From Paracoccaceae bacterium (GTDB lineage: Bacteria; Pseudomonadota; Alphaproteobacteria; Rhodobacterales; Rhodobacteraceae), in contig CP075370.1 of NCBI GenBank assembly GCA_019454225.1, forward strand, positions 3,838,001-3,902,000: a stretch of DNA of 64,000 bases. Direction: 5' to 3'. Positions 1-12,150 of this stretch are shown piece by piece (positions within the stretch are counted from its first letter, which is position 1; every line of letters begins with the position of its first letter). The position numbers and the translations under genes are program-made. The notes under the pieces are model-generated. The model saw only the letters and a list, made by a program, of their open reading frames with translations. It was not told where the DNA came from and made no database searches.

Positions 1-68
1 TCCGCAACATCGGACTGGTGACCGACAGCGACGGCCCGACCTTCGGCGGACAACGGTCGGGCGGCTGA
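1..68 (+). CDS. tolR: TolR C-terminal end (partial)
   Basis: Only the last 21 codons are in the window, starting at base 3 and stopping with TGA at 66-68. The readable tail is RNIGLVTDSDGPTFGGQRSG plus one glycine. The first part resembles the end of the periplasmic domain of TolR/ExbD proteins, and the stop lies 7 bases before the tolA start. TolR is an inner-membrane protein that works with TolQ to harness the proton motive force and energise TolA. The identification rests mainly on position in a well-conserved tol cluster, because the diagnostic transmembrane segment lies outside the window. Confidence 0.75.
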   Translation, partial: RNIGLVTDSDGPTFGGQRSGG

Positions 69-75
69 GGGCGGG

Positions 76-1233
76 ATGGCGACGGGCCATGTCATTTCGG
101 GCGTCGGGCATGCGGGCCTGATCCTATGGGTGCTGGTGGGCGGGATTTTCCAGCCGCGCCACGCGCCCGAGCCCGTGGTGACCGAGGTTTCGCTGCTTTC
201 GGGCGAGGAATTCGCTGCGCTGATGGCGCGCGATGCGCCGACCGAACCGCCCGCACCGGCCCCCGCGCCAGCCCCCGAACCGCCGGCCCCGGCGCCCGAG
301 CCGCCGCGGACCGAAGCCCCCGCTGCCCCGGCACCCGAGGCCCCCACCCCCGCACCCGAGGCGCCTGCGCCGCCTGCCCCGGCCCCCACGCCCGAGGCGC
401 CGCCGCCAGAACCCGAACCGCCCGCGCCAGAGCCGCTGCCAGAGCCCGAACCGCCGCCCGCGCCTGCGGTGGTGGCCGACGTGCCGCCGGTCCTCGCGCC
501 GACGTCGAGCCCGCGCCCGCGCCCCAAGCCGGCCGAGCGTGTCGCCCCGCTGCCCACCGAGGCGCCCCCGCCCGAGGCGGTGACGGCGCCCGAGGCCGCG
601 CCGGAGGTGACGCCCGATCCCGCCCCGGCCCCGGTGGTCGCCGAGGAACGCCCCCCCGCCGCGCCGGAAGAAGCGGGAACCGAGCTTGCGACCGAGGCGA
701 ACCGCCCCGATCCGCTGGCACCCTCGGCCTCGATCCGGCCGCGGGCGCGGCCCGCCGCCCCGGCACGCCCGGCCCCGACCCAGACCGCCGCCGCGCAGAC
801 GCCTGCGGCGCCCGCCTCCCCTGCCGCCCCGGCGCGCGACCCGATCGCCGACGCGGTGGCCGAGGCCGTGGCCGGTGCCGCCGCGGGCACCGGCACGGCC
901 GCCACCCCGGCAGGCCCGCCGATGACGCAGGGCGAGAAGGACAGCCTGCGCCGCGCGGTCAGCGCCTGCTGGAACCTTGGCACCAGTTCGACGGATGCGA
1001 TGAACACGACCGTCACGGTGCTGGTGGCGATGTCGCCCGATGCCCGGCCGACCTCGGTGACGCTGGTGTCGTCCTCGGGCGGTTCCGACGCGGGTGTGCG
1101 CGCGGCCTTTGACGCGGCGCGGCGCGCGGTGCTGCGCTGCGGGCAGACCGGCTATCCGCTGCCCGCGGACAAGTTCGACCAGTGGCGCGAGGTCGAGATG
1201 GTCTTCAACCCCGACGGGATGCGCCTGAGATGA
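76..1233 (+). CDS. tolA: TolA, Tol-Pal system energy-transducing protein
   Basis: This 385-residue protein has the three-part TolA/TonB layout. One N-terminal membrane helix spans roughly residues 4-27. A long periplasmic linker of about 60-290 follows, then a globular C-terminal domain of about 295-385 containing SACWNLG, as in TolA domain III. TolA bridges the inner-membrane TolQR motor to TolB-Pal at the outer membrane and supports envelope constriction during division. The linker is unusual: it is made of Pro-Ala-Glu runs, more like TonB, and not the Lys/Ala/Glu helix of enterobacterial TolA. Its G+C content is so high that long spurious open frames run through every other frame. It lies between tolR and tolB, which secures the call despite weak sequence conservation in this family. 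Confidence 0.88.
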   Translation: MATGHVISGVGHAGLILWVLVGGIFQPRHAPEPVVTEVSLLSGEEFAALMARDAPTEPPAPAPAPAPEPPAPAPEPPRTEAPAAPAPEAPTPAPEAPAPPAPAPTPEAPPPEPEPPAPEPLPEPEPPPAPAVVADVPPVLAPTSSPRPRPKPAERVAPLPTEAPPPEAVTAPEAAPEVTPDPAPAPVVAEERPPAAPEEAGTELATEANRPDPLAPSASIRPRARPAAPARPAPTQTAAAQTPAAPASPAAPARDPIADAVAEAVAGAAAGTGTAATPAGPPMTQGEKDSLRRAVSACWNLGTSSTDAMNTTVTVLVAMSPDARPTSVTLVSSSGGSDAGVRAAFDAARRAVLRCGQTGYPLPADKFDQWREVEMVFNPDGMRLR

Positions 1234-1319
1234 ACCTTCACGTTCCCGATACCGACCCCCGTCACGCTTTCCCCGCGCGCGCCTTCGCCGCATCCTGTCG
1301 TTCCCAGCATGAGGTTACC

Positions 1320-2657
1320 ATGCATCGCCTGACCCACCTGCTGACCCGCCTTTGCGCCGGCCTTGCCATCGGCATCGCCGCCCTTGGCGCCCCGCCGGCC
1401 GCCGCCCAGCCGCTGCGGATCGAGATCACCGAGGGGGTGATCGAGCCGCTGCCCTTCGCGGTGCCCGACTTCGTGGCCGAGAACGGCGGCGCGGCCGACC
1501 TGGCGCGCGACATGGCCCGCGTGATCGCGGCCGACCTGTCAGGCACCGGGCTGTTCCGCGAGATCCCGGCAAGCGCCCATATCGCGCGTGTCGGCAGCTT
1601 TGACGCCCCGGTGGCCTATCCCGACTGGAAGGCGATCAACGCGCAGGCCCTGGTCACCGGGTCGGTCAGCGCCAGCGGCGACCGCGTCGTGGTGAAGTTC
1701 AGGCTCTACGACGTGTTCGCGGGCCAGCAACTGGGCGACGGGCTGCAGTTCGCGGGCACCCGGGCCAGCTGGCGGCGGATGGCGCACAAGGTGGCCGATG
1801 CGGTGTATTCGCGCATCACCGGCGAGGGCGGGTATTTCGACAGCCGCGTGGTCTTTGTCGCCGAGAGCGGCCCCAAGAACGACCGGCGCAAGCGCCTGGC
1901 CGTGATGGACTACGACGGCGCCAATGTCAGCTATCTGACCGACAGCAATTCGATCGTGATCGCGCCCCGGTTCTCGCCCAGCGGTGACCGCATCCTCTAT
2001 ACCTCGTATCAGACGGGCTTTCCGCGCATCTACCTGATGGACGTGGCCAGCCTGTCGGCCCGCGCACTGGACGAACAGCCCGGCACGATGACCTTCGCGC
2101 CGCGCTTTGCCGGGGACGGGCGGCGCGTGGTGTTCAGCCTGGCGGAGGGTGGCAATACCGACATCTACCTGCTCGACACCCAGTCGGGCACGCGGACGCG
2201 GCTGACCAACACCCCGGCGATCGAGACCGCCCCGTCCTTCAGCCCCGACGGGTCGCGCATCGTGTTCGAGAGCGACCGGTCAGGCACGCAGCAGCTTTAC
2301 ATCATGCCGGCCAGCGGCGGCGAGGCGGTGCGCATCTCGAACGGCCAGGGTCGCTATGGCACGCCGGTGTGGAGCCCGCGCGGCGACCTGATCGCCTTCA
2401 CCAAGCAGCATCAGGGCCGGTTCCACATCGGGGTGATGCGCACCGACGGATCGGAGGAACGCCTGCTGACCGCGAGCTTCCTGGACGAGGGTCCGACCTG
2501 GGCACCGAACGGCCGCGTCATCATGTTCACCCGCGAGACCGCAGGCGAGGGCGGCCAGCCGGCCCTTTATTCGGTGGACATATCGGGGCGGAACCTGCGG
2601 CGGGTTGCCACCGAGGGCCCGGCCTCGGACCCGGCCTGGTCGCCGCTTCTGCCCTGA
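1320..2657 (+). CDS. tolB: TolB, periplasmic beta-propeller of Tol-Pal
   Basis: The ATG at 1320 is preferred to in-frame starts upstream because it gives a clean Sec signal peptide ([20 protein letters not shown], then a PPAAA-Q cleavage site near residue 29). The mature protein has the N-terminal TolB domain, about residues 30-160, followed by TolB/WD40-like propeller repeats with recurring [28 protein letters not shown] and [13 protein letters not shown] blades. At 445 residues it matches the family length. TolB binds Pal and the TolA C-terminus in the periplasm and is needed for outer-membrane stability and division. It lies 86 bases after tolA and 77 bases before pal. Confidence 0.96.
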   Translation: MHRLTHLLTRLCAGLAIGIAALGAPPAAAQPLRIEITEGVIEPLPFAVPDFVAENGGAADLARDMARVIAADLSGTGLFREIPASAHIARVGSFDAPVAYPDWKAINAQALVTGSVSASGDRVVVKFRLYDVFAGQQLGDGLQFAGTRASWRRMAHKVADAVYSRITGEGGYFDSRVVFVAESGPKNDRRKRLAVMDYDGANVSYLTDSNSIVIAPRFSPSGDRILYTSYQTGFPRIYLMDVASLSARALDEQPGTMTFAPRFAGDGRRVVFSLAEGGNTDIYLLDTQSGTRTRLTNTPAIETAPSFSPDGSRIVFESDRSGTQQLYIMPASGGEAVRISNGQGRYGTPVWSPRGDLIAFTKQHQGRFHIGVMRTDGSEERLLTASFLDEGPTWAPNGRVIMFTRETAGEGGQPALYSVDISGRNLRRVATEGPASDPAWSPLLP

Positions 2658-2734
2658 AACACCGTGTGATTCCCTGCCCCGCGCAAACCTGATATCGTGG
2701 CGGCAATCGAGCAAAGAACAAAGGAAACCTGTTC

Positions 2735-3262
2735 ATGGCCATGCTTCCGAAGGCCCTTCTGATCCTCGCCGGACTTGCGCTGGCGGCATGCAACAACCCT
2801 GACCGCTTTGGCGCGGGCGGTGCAGGCGGGCCGGGCGGGCCTGGCGCGGGGGGGATCGATTCCGCCTCGCTGGGCGGGCCGAACGACCCCACCTCGCCCG
2901 CCTATTTCGCGCAGACCCTGGGTGACCGCGTGTTCTTTGCCGTCGACCAGTCGACCCTTTCGGCCGAGGCGACGCAGACGCTGAGCGCACAGGCGCAGTG
3001 GCTGAACAACCAGGGCGCGCGCTTTGCGATCATCATCGAGGGCCATGCCGACGAGCAGGGCACCCGCGAATACAACATCGCACTGGGCGACCGGCGCGCG
3101 AATGCGGTGCAGAACTACCTGATTTCGCAGGGTGTTTCTGCGGCGCGGCTGCGCACCGTCAGCTATGGCAAGGAACGTCCGGTCGAGGTCTGCTCGACCG
3201 AGTCCTGCTATTCGCGCAACCGCCGCGCGGTCACCGTGCTGACTGCCGGCGCGGGGGTCTAG
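2735..3262 (+). CDS. pal: Pal, peptidoglycan-associated lipoprotein
   Basis: This 175-residue lipoprotein has a type II signal peptide ending in the lipobox LAAC, with the lipidated Cys at residue 19. A Gly-rich linker follows, then an OmpA-like peptidoglycan-binding domain from about residue 65. The domain shows IIEGHADEQGTREYNIALGD and the downstream RTVSYGKERPVE signature of Pal. It tethers the outer membrane to peptidoglycan and is the partner of TolB. An AAGGAAACC ribosome site precedes the ATG. It sits in the conserved order tolB-pal-cpoB, with only 4 bases to the next gene. Confidence 0.97.
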   Translation: MAMLPKALLILAGLALAACNNPDRFGAGGAGGPGGPGAGGIDSASLGGPNDPTSPAYFAQTLGDRVFFAVDQSTLSAEATQTLSAQAQWLNNQGARFAIIIEGHADEQGTREYNIALGDRRANAVQNYLISQGVSAARLRTVSYGKERPVEVCSTESCYSRNRRAVTVLTAGAGV

Positions 3263-3266
3263 GGCG

Positions 3267-4073
3267 ATGTGGCGGGCGGCGCTTCTTGCGATCGTCCTGG
3301 CCGGTCCCGCGCTTGCGCAGGACCGCGCGCAGACGCTGGCCGACATCCGTCAGGAACTGCTGATCCTGCGGGGCGAAATAGACGGGCTGCGCGCCGAGCT
3401 GAACACCACCGGCGCGGCGCAGGGATCGGGCGCATCCGGCCCCGCGCTGATGCGGCTCGACACGATCGAGATGGCGCTGACGGCGCTGACTGCCAAGTCC
3501 GAGGCGCTGGAGCTGCGCATCAACCGGGTGGTCGCGGACGGAACGAACCGGCTGGGCGACATCGAGTTCCGCCTGCGCGAACTGGGCGGCGGCGATCTGG
3601 CCTCGATCCCGCCTACGCCGCCGCTGGGAGGCGAGGCGCCTGCTGTCACCGCCCCTGCCACCCCCGCGCCCACGGGCGGGCCGCAGCTTGCCGTCAGCGA
3701 GCAGGCCGACTTTGACCGGGCCCGGGAGGTGCTCGGTCAAGGTGACTTTCGCACCGCCGAAACGCTCTTCAAGACCTTTGCCGAGACCTACCTGGGTGGT
3801 CCGCTGACGCAGGAGGCGCATTTCCTGCGGGGCGAGGCGCTGAGCCAGCTGGGCGAGACGGCGAATGCCGCCCGCGCCTATCTGGAGGCGTTCAGCGGGG
3901 CGCCGGATGGCGCCCGCGCCCCGGAATCCCTGCTGAAGCTGGGGCAGTCACTCGGGCAACTGGGCCAGGGGCCGGAAGCCTGCGTGACCCTGCAGGAGGT
4001 CGGCGTGCGCTTTCCCGGCGGCCAGCCCGCGATCGAGGCGCAGGCGGCCATGGTGTCGCTGGGGTGCCGGTAG
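3267..4073 (+). CDS. cpoB: CpoB/YbgF, cell division coordinator
   Basis: The 268-residue product starts with a short Sec signal peptide (cleavage after GPALA, residue 17). A coiled-coil segment of about 20-60 follows, rich in LRGEIDGLRAELN-type heptads, then a Pro/Ala linker. The C-terminal tetratricopeptide repeats of about 145-265 read DFDRAREVLGQGDFRTAETLF and EAHFLRGEALSQLGE. In E. coli, CpoB trimerises through the coiled coil, binds TolA and coordinates peptidoglycan synthesis with outer-membrane constriction. Its placement 4 bases after pal and its 10-base overlap with tilS support one transcription unit. Confidence 0.93.
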   Translation: MWRAALLAIVLAGPALAQDRAQTLADIRQELLILRGEIDGLRAELNTTGAAQGSGASGPALMRLDTIEMALTALTAKSEALELRINRVVADGTNRLGDIEFRLRELGGGDLASIPPTPPLGGEAPAVTAPATPAPTGGPQLAVSEQADFDRAREVLGQGDFRTAETLFKTFAETYLGGPLTQEAHFLRGEALSQLGETANAARAYLEAFSGAPDGARAPESLLKLGQSLGQLGQGPEACVTLQEVGVRFPGGQPAIEAQAAMVSLGCR

Positions 4074-5344
4074 GGACGCCGCCCGCCGACTGGCCCCCGG
4101 AACAGGGCGACGATGCCGGGCTGCTGCTTGACGTGGCCCATGCCCTGCCGCCGGCCCCCGGGCGACACGTCGGGGTTGCGGTGTCGGGCGGCGGCGACTC
4201 GGTGGCGTTGCTGCATCTGATGGTGCGGACCTGCCGGCATTGGCAGGTGCCCGTCTCGGCCGTGACGGTCGACCACCGCCTGCGCGCGGGTTCGGCGGCC
4301 GAGGCCGACACGGTGGCCGCGCTTTGCGCATCGCTGGGCGTGCCGCACCGCACGATGGTCTGGGATCACGGGCCCGTTGCGGGCAACCTGATGGACGTGG
4401 CCCGCCGTGCCCGCCGCGCCCTGATCGCCGCATGGGCACGCGAGGCGGGGGTGACGCAGATCGCGCTTGGCCATACCGCCGACGACCAAGCGGAATCCTT
4501 CCTCATGGCGCTGTCGCGGGCGGCGGGGCTGGACGGGCTTTCGGGCATGCGGTCGCTCTGGCAGGAGGATGGTCTCTGGTGGGGGCGCCCGTTGCTGAAC
4601 ATCCGCCGCGCCGACCTGCGCGCCTACCTGCGGCGGCACGGAATCGGCTGGGTCGAGGACCCGACCAACGCGGACGCGCGATTCGAGCGGGTGCGCGCCC
4701 GGCAGACGATGGCGGCGCTTGCGCCGCTGGGGATCGATGCCGCGCGCATCGGCAGGTCAGCGGCACAGCTGGCGGTGGCGCGGGCCGCCCTGCGCGAGAT
4801 GCTGCGGCAGGCCTGCGCGGCGCATGTGCGGGAACTGGCGGGCGCCCTGCGGATCGACCGCGCCGGTTTCGACGCCCTGCCCCATGACCTGCAGCGTCAG
4901 CTGCTGGTCGCCGGGGTCGCCTGGCTGTCGGGCGACCGGCGGCCGCCGCGGCAGGACCGTCAGGTCAACCTGCTGCTCGCCGCCCGCGACCGGCGCGACG
5001 CGACGCTGCAGGGATGCCGCCTGCGGTCGCGGCAGGACTGTCTCTGGCTGGCGCGGGAACCCCGCGCGGTGGCGCAGGCCGTCGCCGACCCCGATGCCCG
5101 GTGGGATGGCCGCTGGCACCTGACCGGACCGGCGGCTGCGGGGCTGGCGATCCGCGCGCTCGGGGCGCCGGGCCTGACGGCCTGCCCCGGCTGGCGTGCG
5201 ACGGGCCTGCCCCGTCATGTGCTGGAGGTCACCCCCGCCGTCTGGCTGGACGACCGCCTGGTCGCGGCCCCGCTGGCCGGAATGCCGGGCGGTTGGCGGG
5301 CCGAAATCCGCCCCACCTTCGCTGCGTCGATCATGGCGCATTGA
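4064..5344 (+). CDS. tilS: TilS, tRNA(Ile)-lysidine synthetase
   Basis: TilS modifies C34 of the tRNA(Ile) with CAU anticodon to lysidine so that it reads AUA. The PP-loop motif SGGGDS is at residues 41-46, and the N-type ATP-pyrophosphatase fold continues with VTVDHRLRAGSAAEA, LGHTADDQAESFLM and RPLLNIRRADLRAYL. The C-terminal half is less conserved, as usual. The start is GTG, inside the last codons of cpoB (10-base overlap), which suggests translational coupling. At 426 residues it is a normal size. Linkage to cpoB upstream and ftsH downstream is the standard alphaproteobacterial arrangement. Confidence 0.95.
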   Translation: MPVGTPPADWPPEQGDDAGLLLDVAHALPPAPGRHVGVAVSGGGDSVALLHLMVRTCRHWQVPVSAVTVDHRLRAGSAAEADTVAALCASLGVPHRTMVWDHGPVAGNLMDVARRARRALIAAWAREAGVTQIALGHTADDQAESFLMALSRAAGLDGLSGMRSLWQEDGLWWGRPLLNIRRADLRAYLRRHGIGWVEDPTNADARFERVRARQTMAALAPLGIDAARIGRSAAQLAVARAALREMLRQACAAHVRELAGALRIDRAGFDALPHDLQRQLLVAGVAWLSGDRRPPRQDRQVNLLLAARDRRDATLQGCRLRSRQDCLWLAREPRAVAQAVADPDARWDGRWHLTGPAAAGLAIRALGAPGLTACPGWRATGLPRHVLEVTPAVWLDDRLVAAPLAGMPGGWRAEIRPTFAASIMAH

Positions 5345-5368
5345 ACCCCGGCCCCGAATGGCTATCTT
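5341..5368 (+). promoter_or_regulatory. candidate promoter of ftsH
   Basis: TTGAAC at 5341-5346 and TATCTT at 5363-5368 are separated by 16 bases, about 50 bases upstream of the ftsH GTG. Each element matches the sigma-70 consensus in 4 of 6 positions. The layout also partly resembles heat-shock (RpoH) promoters, which would suit ftsH, but not every conserved position matches. The -35 element overlaps the tilS stop codon. This is inspection only. Confidence 0.3.
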
Positions 5369-5419
5369 GTCATCAAAGGCCGCGCCCCCCCTGGGCGACG
5401 GCGGACATGGGAGTACTTC

Positions 5420-7327
<1,908 letters not shown>

Positions 7328-7328
7328 C

Positions 7329-8111
7329 ATGGCAATCGGCGGGACCGACTGGAACCCCGGGGCCTACGACAGGTTCCGGGGGCATCGTTTGCGGCCTGCG
7401 ATGGATCTGCTCGCGCAGGTCGGTGCCCTGCCGGGCGGCGACATCGTCGATCTCGGCTGCGGGTCCGGGGCGGCGGGCCCCGCGCTGCGCGCGCGTGCCG
7501 CCGGGCGACGGCTGGCGGGCGTGGATGCCTCGCCGGCCATGCTGGCGACGGCGCGCGACACCCGCGCCTATGACGACCTGATCGAAGCCGACATCGCCGG
7601 CTGGGAACCCGCAAGCCCGCCCGCGCTGATCTTTTCGAACGCCACGCTGCAATGGCTGCCGGATCACGCTGCGCTGCTTCCCCGTCTGGCGGGCACGCTG
7701 GCACCGGGCGGCTGGCTGGCGGTGCAGATGCCGCGCCAGGACGACCGGCCGTCGCATGACCTGCTGCGCCGGATCGCGGCGCGGATGTTTCCCGACCGGT
7801 TCGGCCAGGGCAACCGGGTGCCGCCGGTCGCGCCTGCCGCGGATTACTGGACGATGCTGGCGCCACTGGGGCAGGTTGCCGCCTGGGAAACCGACTATGT
7901 CCAGCACCTGCCGACCGCCGCCGAGGGCCATCCGGTGCGCGCCTTCACCGGTTCGACCGCAATGCGGCCCTTCCTCGACCGCCTTGCACCCGACGAGGCC
8001 GCGGCCTTCATCGCCGCCTATGACATCGCCCTCGCCGATGCCTATCCGCTGCGCACCGACGGATCGGCACTGTTCCCGTTCCGCCGCACCTTCCTCACGC
8101 TCAGGGTCTGA
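7329..8111 (+). CDS. tam: trans-aconitate 2-methyltransferase-like SAM methyltransferase
   Basis: A 260-residue class I methyltransferase with the SAM-binding motif DLGCGSG at residues 41-47 and the acidic VDASPAM motif. The N-terminal DWNPGAYDRFRGHRLRPAMDLLAQ and IFSNATLQWLPDH are typical of Tam, which monomethylates trans-aconitate that forms spontaneously from cis-aconitate. The gene begins one base after the ftsH stop, so it is probably co-transcribed with it. The exact substrate rests on family resemblance; a broader 'class I methyltransferase' label is the safe fallback. Confidence 0.82.
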   Translation: MAIGGTDWNPGAYDRFRGHRLRPAMDLLAQVGALPGGDIVDLGCGSGAAGPALRARAAGRRLAGVDASPAMLATARDTRAYDDLIEADIAGWEPASPPALIFSNATLQWLPDHAALLPRLAGTLAPGGWLAVQMPRQDDRPSHDLLRRIAARMFPDRFGQGNRVPPVAPAADYWTMLAPLGQVAAWETDYVQHLPTAAEGHPVRAFTGSTAMRPFLDRLAPDEAAAFIAAYDIALADAYPLRTDGSALFPFRRTFLTLRV

Positions 8112-8112
8112 C

Positions 8113-8709
8113 ATGTCCGCATTGAAACGCACCGCCTTCACCGGAACCGTCGCCTGGCTGGGTATCGTGCCCGATCGCGATGCGGCCCTGCCGTCCTCAC
8201 CGCGCGACAGCCTCGTGCTGACCTTCGCCGGGCCGCAGGGCGAGGCGCATGGCGGGCTGACGCGGCCGTCGTGTTCCCGCGTGCTGTCGCAATATCCGCG
8301 CGACACCGAAATCCGGAACACCCGGCAACTGTCCGTGCTGTCCGCCGAGGAGATCGCAGAAATTGCTGCGGCCATGGGGCTGCCCGCGCTCGACCCCGCG
8401 CTGACCGGGGCAACGCTGGTCATATCGGGCATTCCCGACCTGACGCACCTGCCGCCATCCAGCCGCCTGCAGGGCGCCAACGGCGCAACCATCGTGGTGG
8501 ACATGGAAAACCGCCCCTGCCAGCTGCCCGCCCGCCCGATCGAGACGCGGCACCCCGGCCATGGCGCGGGGTTCAAGGCGGCCGCCACCGGGCGCCGGGG
8601 CGTCACCGCCTGGGTCGAGCGCGAGGGCACGCTGACCCTTGGCGAAACCGTGACGCTGCACATCCCGGACCAGCCGGCCTGGGCCCATCTGGCGGCGGCG
8701 CGGAGCTGA
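8113..8709 (+). CDS. MOSC-domain protein
   Basis: The 198-residue product resembles MOSC (molybdenum cofactor sulfurase C-terminal) domains. It has the conserved ENRPC motif with Cys at residue 136, preceded by a beta-rich region with GGLTRPSC and [15 protein letters not shown] proteins bind sulfur or the molybdenum cofactor through that Cys and often act in sulfur transfer or reduction of N-hydroxylated compounds. It starts one base after the tam stop. No molybdenum-enzyme gene is adjacent, so the physiological partner is unknown. Confidence 0.8.
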   Translation: MSALKRTAFTGTVAWLGIVPDRDAALPSSPRDSLVLTFAGPQGEAHGGLTRPSCSRVLSQYPRDTEIRNTRQLSVLSAEEIAEIAAAMGLPALDPALTGATLVISGIPDLTHLPPSSRLQGANGATIVVDMENRPCQLPARPIETRHPGHGAGFKAAATGRRGVTAWVEREGTLTLGETVTLHIPDQPAWAHLAAARS

Positions 8710-8867
8710 CGCCCCGCAGCCTTCGGAAACGCGCCGGGCCCCCCGGCCCCTGCGGGTCGGCCCAAGCCGCGACAGGGCGAAATTCGCGCGCGCCATGTCG
8801 CAATCCCCCCTCGCCTGACGGCAGTTCCCGGGTATCACGTCGCAAACCGACCATTCCGGGGGACCCC

Positions 8868-10535
8868 ATGCTGACCGATATCGAGATCGCCCGCGCCGCC
8901 AGGAAGAAACCGATCCTGGAGATCGGCGCAAAGCTGGGCATCCCGGCAGAGCACCTGCTGCCCTATGGCCATGACAAGGCCAAGGTCGGGCAGGCGTTCA
9001 TCGCCGACCTCAAGGACCGGCCGGACGGCAAGCTGATCCTGGTGACCGCGATCAACCCGACCCCCGCGGGCGAGGGCAAGACCACCACCACCGTGGGCCT
9101 GGGCGACGGGCTGAACCGCATCGGCAAGAAGGCGATCATCTGCATCCGCGAGGCCAGCCTTGGCCCGAACTTCGGCATGAAGGGCGGCGCGGCGGGCGGC
9201 GGCATGGCGCAGGTCGTGCCGATGGAAGAGATGAACCTTCACTTCACCGGCGACTTCCACGCCATCACCGCGGCGCACAACCTGCTGTCGGCGATGATCG
9301 ACAACCACATCTACTGGGGCAACGCGCTCGACATCGACGAACGCCGCATCGTGTGGCGCCGGGTGATGGACATGAATGACCGCGCCCTGCGTGACATCGT
9401 GGTCAGCTTGGGCGGCGTGTCGAACGGCTTCCCCCGCCAGACCGGCTTTGACATCACCGTGGCCTCCGAGGTGATGGCGATCCTCTGCCTGTCCAAGGAC
9501 CTGAAAGACCTCGAAAAGCGCCTGGGCGACATCATCGTGGCCTACACGCGCGAGAAAAAGCCGGTCTATGCGCGCGACCTGAAGGCCGACGGGGCGATGA
9601 CCGTCCTCCTGAAGGACGCGATGCAGCCGAACCTGGTGCAGACGCTGGAGAACAACCCCGCCTTCGTGCACGGCGGCCCCTTCGCCAACATCGCGCACGG
9701 CTGCAACTCGGTCATCGCCACGACCACGGCGCTGAAGCTGGGCGACTATGTGGTGACCGAAGCCGGGTTCGGCGCCGACCTTGGTGCCGAGAAGTTCTTT
9801 GACATCAAGTGCCGCAAGGCGGGGCTGAAGCCCGCGGCGGCCGTGATCGTCGCCACCGTGCGCGCGATGAAGATGAACGGCGGCGTGGCCAAGGCCGATC
9901 TGGGGGCCGAGAACGTGGCCGCCGTGCAGGCAGGCTGCCCCAACCTCGGCCGCCACATCGAAAACGTGAAGGGCTTCGGCGTGCCGGTGGTCGTGGCGAT
10001 CAACCACTTCTACAGCGACACCGATGCCGAGGTTCAGGCGGTCAAGGATTATGTCGCCGGTCTGGGCGCCGAGGCGATCCTGTGCAAGCACTGGGCCAAG
10101 GGGTCGGAAGGCATCGAGGACCTCGCGCGCAAGGTCGTGTCGCTGGCCGAGGGTCCGTCGCAGTTCGCGCCGATCTATCTCGATGACATGGGCCTGATGG
10201 CCAAGATCGAGGCCATCGCCGGCAAGATCTACCGCGCGGCCGGCGTGACCGCCGACAAGTCGGTGCGCGACCAGCTCAAGGCATGGGAGGCGGCCGGCTA
10301 TGGCCACCTGCCGGTCTGCATGGCCAAGACCCAGTACAGCTTCACCACCGACCCGGCGGTTCGCGGCGCCCCCACGGGCCACACCATACCGGTGCGCGAG
10401 GTGCGGCTGTCGGCGGGGGCCGGGTTCGTGGTGGCGATCTGCGGCGAGATCATGACGATGCCGGGCCTGCCCAAGGTTCCGAGCGCCGAGGTGATCCGGC
10501 TGAACGCCGACGGCGACGTCGAGGGCCTGTTCTGA
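8868..10535 (+). CDS. fhs: formate-tetrahydrofolate ligase
   Basis: Fhs makes 10-formyltetrahydrofolate from formate, ATP and THF. The 555-residue length is standard. The sequence shows the P-loop-like [10 protein letters not shown] near residues 65-74, [18 protein letters not shown], and the long conserved core [20 protein letters not shown]. The ATG at 8868 follows a GGGGGA ribosome site and matches the usual N-terminus. In-frame sequence extending upstream to 8271 belongs to another gene's shadow. The stop overlaps the folD start as TGATG, so the two one-carbon genes are translationally coupled. Confidence 0.97.
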   Translation: MLTDIEIARAARKKPILEIGAKLGIPAEHLLPYGHDKAKVGQAFIADLKDRPDGKLILVTAINPTPAGEGKTTTTVGLGDGLNRIGKKAIICIREASLGPNFGMKGGAAGGGMAQVVPMEEMNLHFTGDFHAITAAHNLLSAMIDNHIYWGNALDIDERRIVWRRVMDMNDRALRDIVVSLGGVSNGFPRQTGFDITVASEVMAILCLSKDLKDLEKRLGDIIVAYTREKKPVYARDLKADGAMTVLLKDAMQPNLVQTLENNPAFVHGGPFANIAHGCNSVIATTTALKLGDYVVTEAGFGADLGAEKFFDIKCRKAGLKPAAAVIVATVRAMKMNGGVAKADLGAENVAAVQAGCPNLGRHIENVKGFGVPVVVAINHFYSDTDAEVQAVKDYVAGLGAEAILCKHWAKGSEGIEDLARKVVSLAEGPSQFAPIYLDDMGLMAKIEAIAGKIYRAAGVTADKSVRDQLKAWEAAGYGHLPVCMAKTQYSFTTDPAVRGAPTGHTIPVREVRLSAGAGFVVAICGEIMTMPGLPKVPSAEVIRLNADGDVEGLF

Positions 10536-11422
10536 TGGCGGCGACCATCATCGACGGCAAGGCCTTTGCCGCCCGCATCCGTGGCCAGGTGGCGATCCAT
10601 GTCGCCCGTCTGGCGGAACAGGGCGTCACCCCCGGCCTTGCCGTGGTTCTGGTGGGCGAGGACCCCGCGTCACAGGTCTATGTCCGCAACAAGCACGCCC
10701 AGACGGTCGAGGCGGGGATGGCCTCGTTCGAGCATCGCCTTCCGGCCGAGACCCGCGAGGCCGACCTGCTGGCATTGATCGCGCGGCTGAACGCCGATCC
10801 GGCGGTGCATGGAATCCTCGTGCAGCTGCCGCTGCCGCGCCACATGAACCCCGATCTGGCGATCAACGCCATCGCGCCGGAAAAGGACGTGGACGGCTTC
10901 CACATCCTGAACGTCGGCCGCCTTGCCACTGGACAGAAGGCGATGGTGCCCTGCACGCCCCTGGGCTGCCTGATGCTGCTGCGCGACCTGCACGGGTCGC
11001 TGGCGGGGATGAACGCGGTGGTGGTGGGCCGGTCGAACATCGTGGGCAAGCCGATGGCGCAACTGCTGCTGGCCGACAGCTGCACCGTGACGGTCGCCCA
11101 TTCCCGCACCGCCGACCTGCCAGAGACCTGCCGCCGCGCCGACATCCTGGTTGCCGCCGTGGGACGGCCCGAGATGATCCTGGGCGACTGGGTGAAACCC
11201 GGCGCCACCGTGATCGACGTGGGCATCAACCGGATCGAGCGTGACGGGCGCACCCGGCTGGTGGGCGACGTGCATTTCGACAGCGCCGCACAGGTGGCGG
11301 GCGCGATCACCCCGGTGCCCGGCGGTGTCGGCCCGATGACCATCGCCTGCCTTCTGGCGAACACCCTGACCGCCGCCTGCCGCGCCCATGGCCTGGCCGA
11401 ACCCGCCGGTCTGACGGCCTGA
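10535..11422 (+). CDS. folD: FolD, methylene-THF dehydrogenase / cyclohydrolase
   Basis: This 295-residue bifunctional enzyme interconverts 5,10-methylene-, methenyl- and 10-formyl-THF using NADP. Conserved elements are YVRNKHAQ with catalytic Tyr49 and Lys53, the PCTPLG loop, the [11 protein letters not shown] dinucleotide-binding segment and the terminal [15 protein letters not shown]. It overlaps the fhs stop by one base. Together with Fhs it forms the reversible formate to methylene-THF branch. Confidence 0.97.
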   Translation: MAATIIDGKAFAARIRGQVAIHVARLAEQGVTPGLAVVLVGEDPASQVYVRNKHAQTVEAGMASFEHRLPAETREADLLALIARLNADPAVHGILVQLPLPRHMNPDLAINAIAPEKDVDGFHILNVGRLATGQKAMVPCTPLGCLMLLRDLHGSLAGMNAVVVGRSNIVGKPMAQLLLADSCTVTVAHSRTADLPETCRRADILVAAVGRPEMILGDWVKPGATVIDVGINRIERDGRTRLVGDVHFDSAAQVAGAITPVPGGVGPMTIACLLANTLTAACRAHGLAEPAGLTA

Positions 11423-11435
11423 CCTCACGCGCATC

Positions 11436-11458
11436 CGCGCCGGGCCGGCCCCGGCGTG
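11436..11458. terminator. hairpin between convergent folD and ruvA
   Basis: CGCCGGG (11438-11444) pairs with CCCGGCG (11450-11456) around a 5-base loop, and the stem can extend by a C-G pair and a wobble pair. It occupies nearly all of the 38 bases between the two convergent stop codons, so it could serve both strands. No U-tract follows, which lowers confidence in intrinsic termination. Confidence 0.35.
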
Positions 11459-11460
11459 GA

Positions 11461-12150
11461 TCAGCCGCGCGGCGCCAGCAGCTTCAGCGCCCGCCGGATC
11501 AGCGCGGGCGTATCGGCCTCGGGCGCGTCGGCCCCGGCCTGCGCGACGGCCGCCGCCGCCTCGGACATCCCGTAACCCAGGTTCGACAGCGCCGACAGCG
11601 CATCCGCCGCGTGGCTGGCGGCCGATGGCGATGCGGCAGGGGGCCTGGCGGCGCGGCGCGGCGCGGCGGCGGGTTCGATCACCTCGGCCGCGACCTCGGC
11701 GGCCACGGTCCCCCGGCTGACCGCCGGATCGGCGCCCATCGCCATGATCCCCGGCGCCTTGGCCTTGAGTTCCAGCACCACGCGGCTGGCGATCTTGGGC
11801 CCCACACCGGGTGCCGCCTGGATCGCGCGGGCATCGCCAAGCGCGATCGCCCGCCCCACGCCCTCCGGCCCGAGCGCACCGAGGATCGCCATCGCCGCCT
11901 TCGACCCCACGCCCTGCACCGTCATCAGCAGGCGATGCCATTCCTTCTCGATCAGCGTGGGAAAGCCGACCAGCGTCAGCGCATCCTCGCGCACCAGAAG
12001 TTCGGTCCACAGCGCGGCGGCCTCGCCCACGCCGGGCAGGGCCGCCAGCGTCCGGTCGGACACATGCACCACATAGCCCACGCCCCGCGCGTCGATCACC
12101 ACGTGATCCGCGCCGCGAAACTCGATCCGTCCGGAAATGCGCCCGATCAT
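11461..12150 (-). CDS. ruvA: RuvA, Holliday junction branch-migration subunit
   Basis: RuvA binds four-way junctions as a tetramer and loads the RuvB motor. The 229-residue product begins [11 protein letters not shown], as in other RuvA proteins. It has the two helix-hairpin-helix motifs ([14 protein letters not shown] and [17 protein letters not shown]), an Ala-rich linker and a C-terminal domain III ([16 protein letters not shown]) that contacts RuvB. Its ATG overlaps the ruvC stop as ATGA. No ruvB follows; the gene ends facing folD. Confidence 0.95.
   Translation of the reverse strand: MIGRISGRIEFRGADHVVIDARGVGYVVHVSDRTLAALPGVGEAAALWTELLVREDALTLVGFPTLIEKEWHRLLMTVQGVGSKAAMAILGALGPEGVGRAIALGDARAIQAAPGVGPKIASRVVLELKAKAPGIMAMGADPAVSRGTVAAEVAAEVIEPAAAPRRAARPPAASPSAASHAADALSALSNLGYGMSEAAAAVAQAGADAPEADTPALIRRALKLLAPRG

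Noticed and set aside
124-1293. Long minus-strand open frame opposite tolA
   Set aside because: Arg/Gly-rich low-complexity translation caused by the very high G+C of the Pro-Ala-Glu linker on the other strand; no family resemblance.
8710-8867. Possible folate riboswitch before fhs
   Set aside because: Only a short GC hairpin (GCCGGG-CCC-CCCGGC) was seen; no recognisable conserved core or pseudoknot of a THF-type riboswitch.
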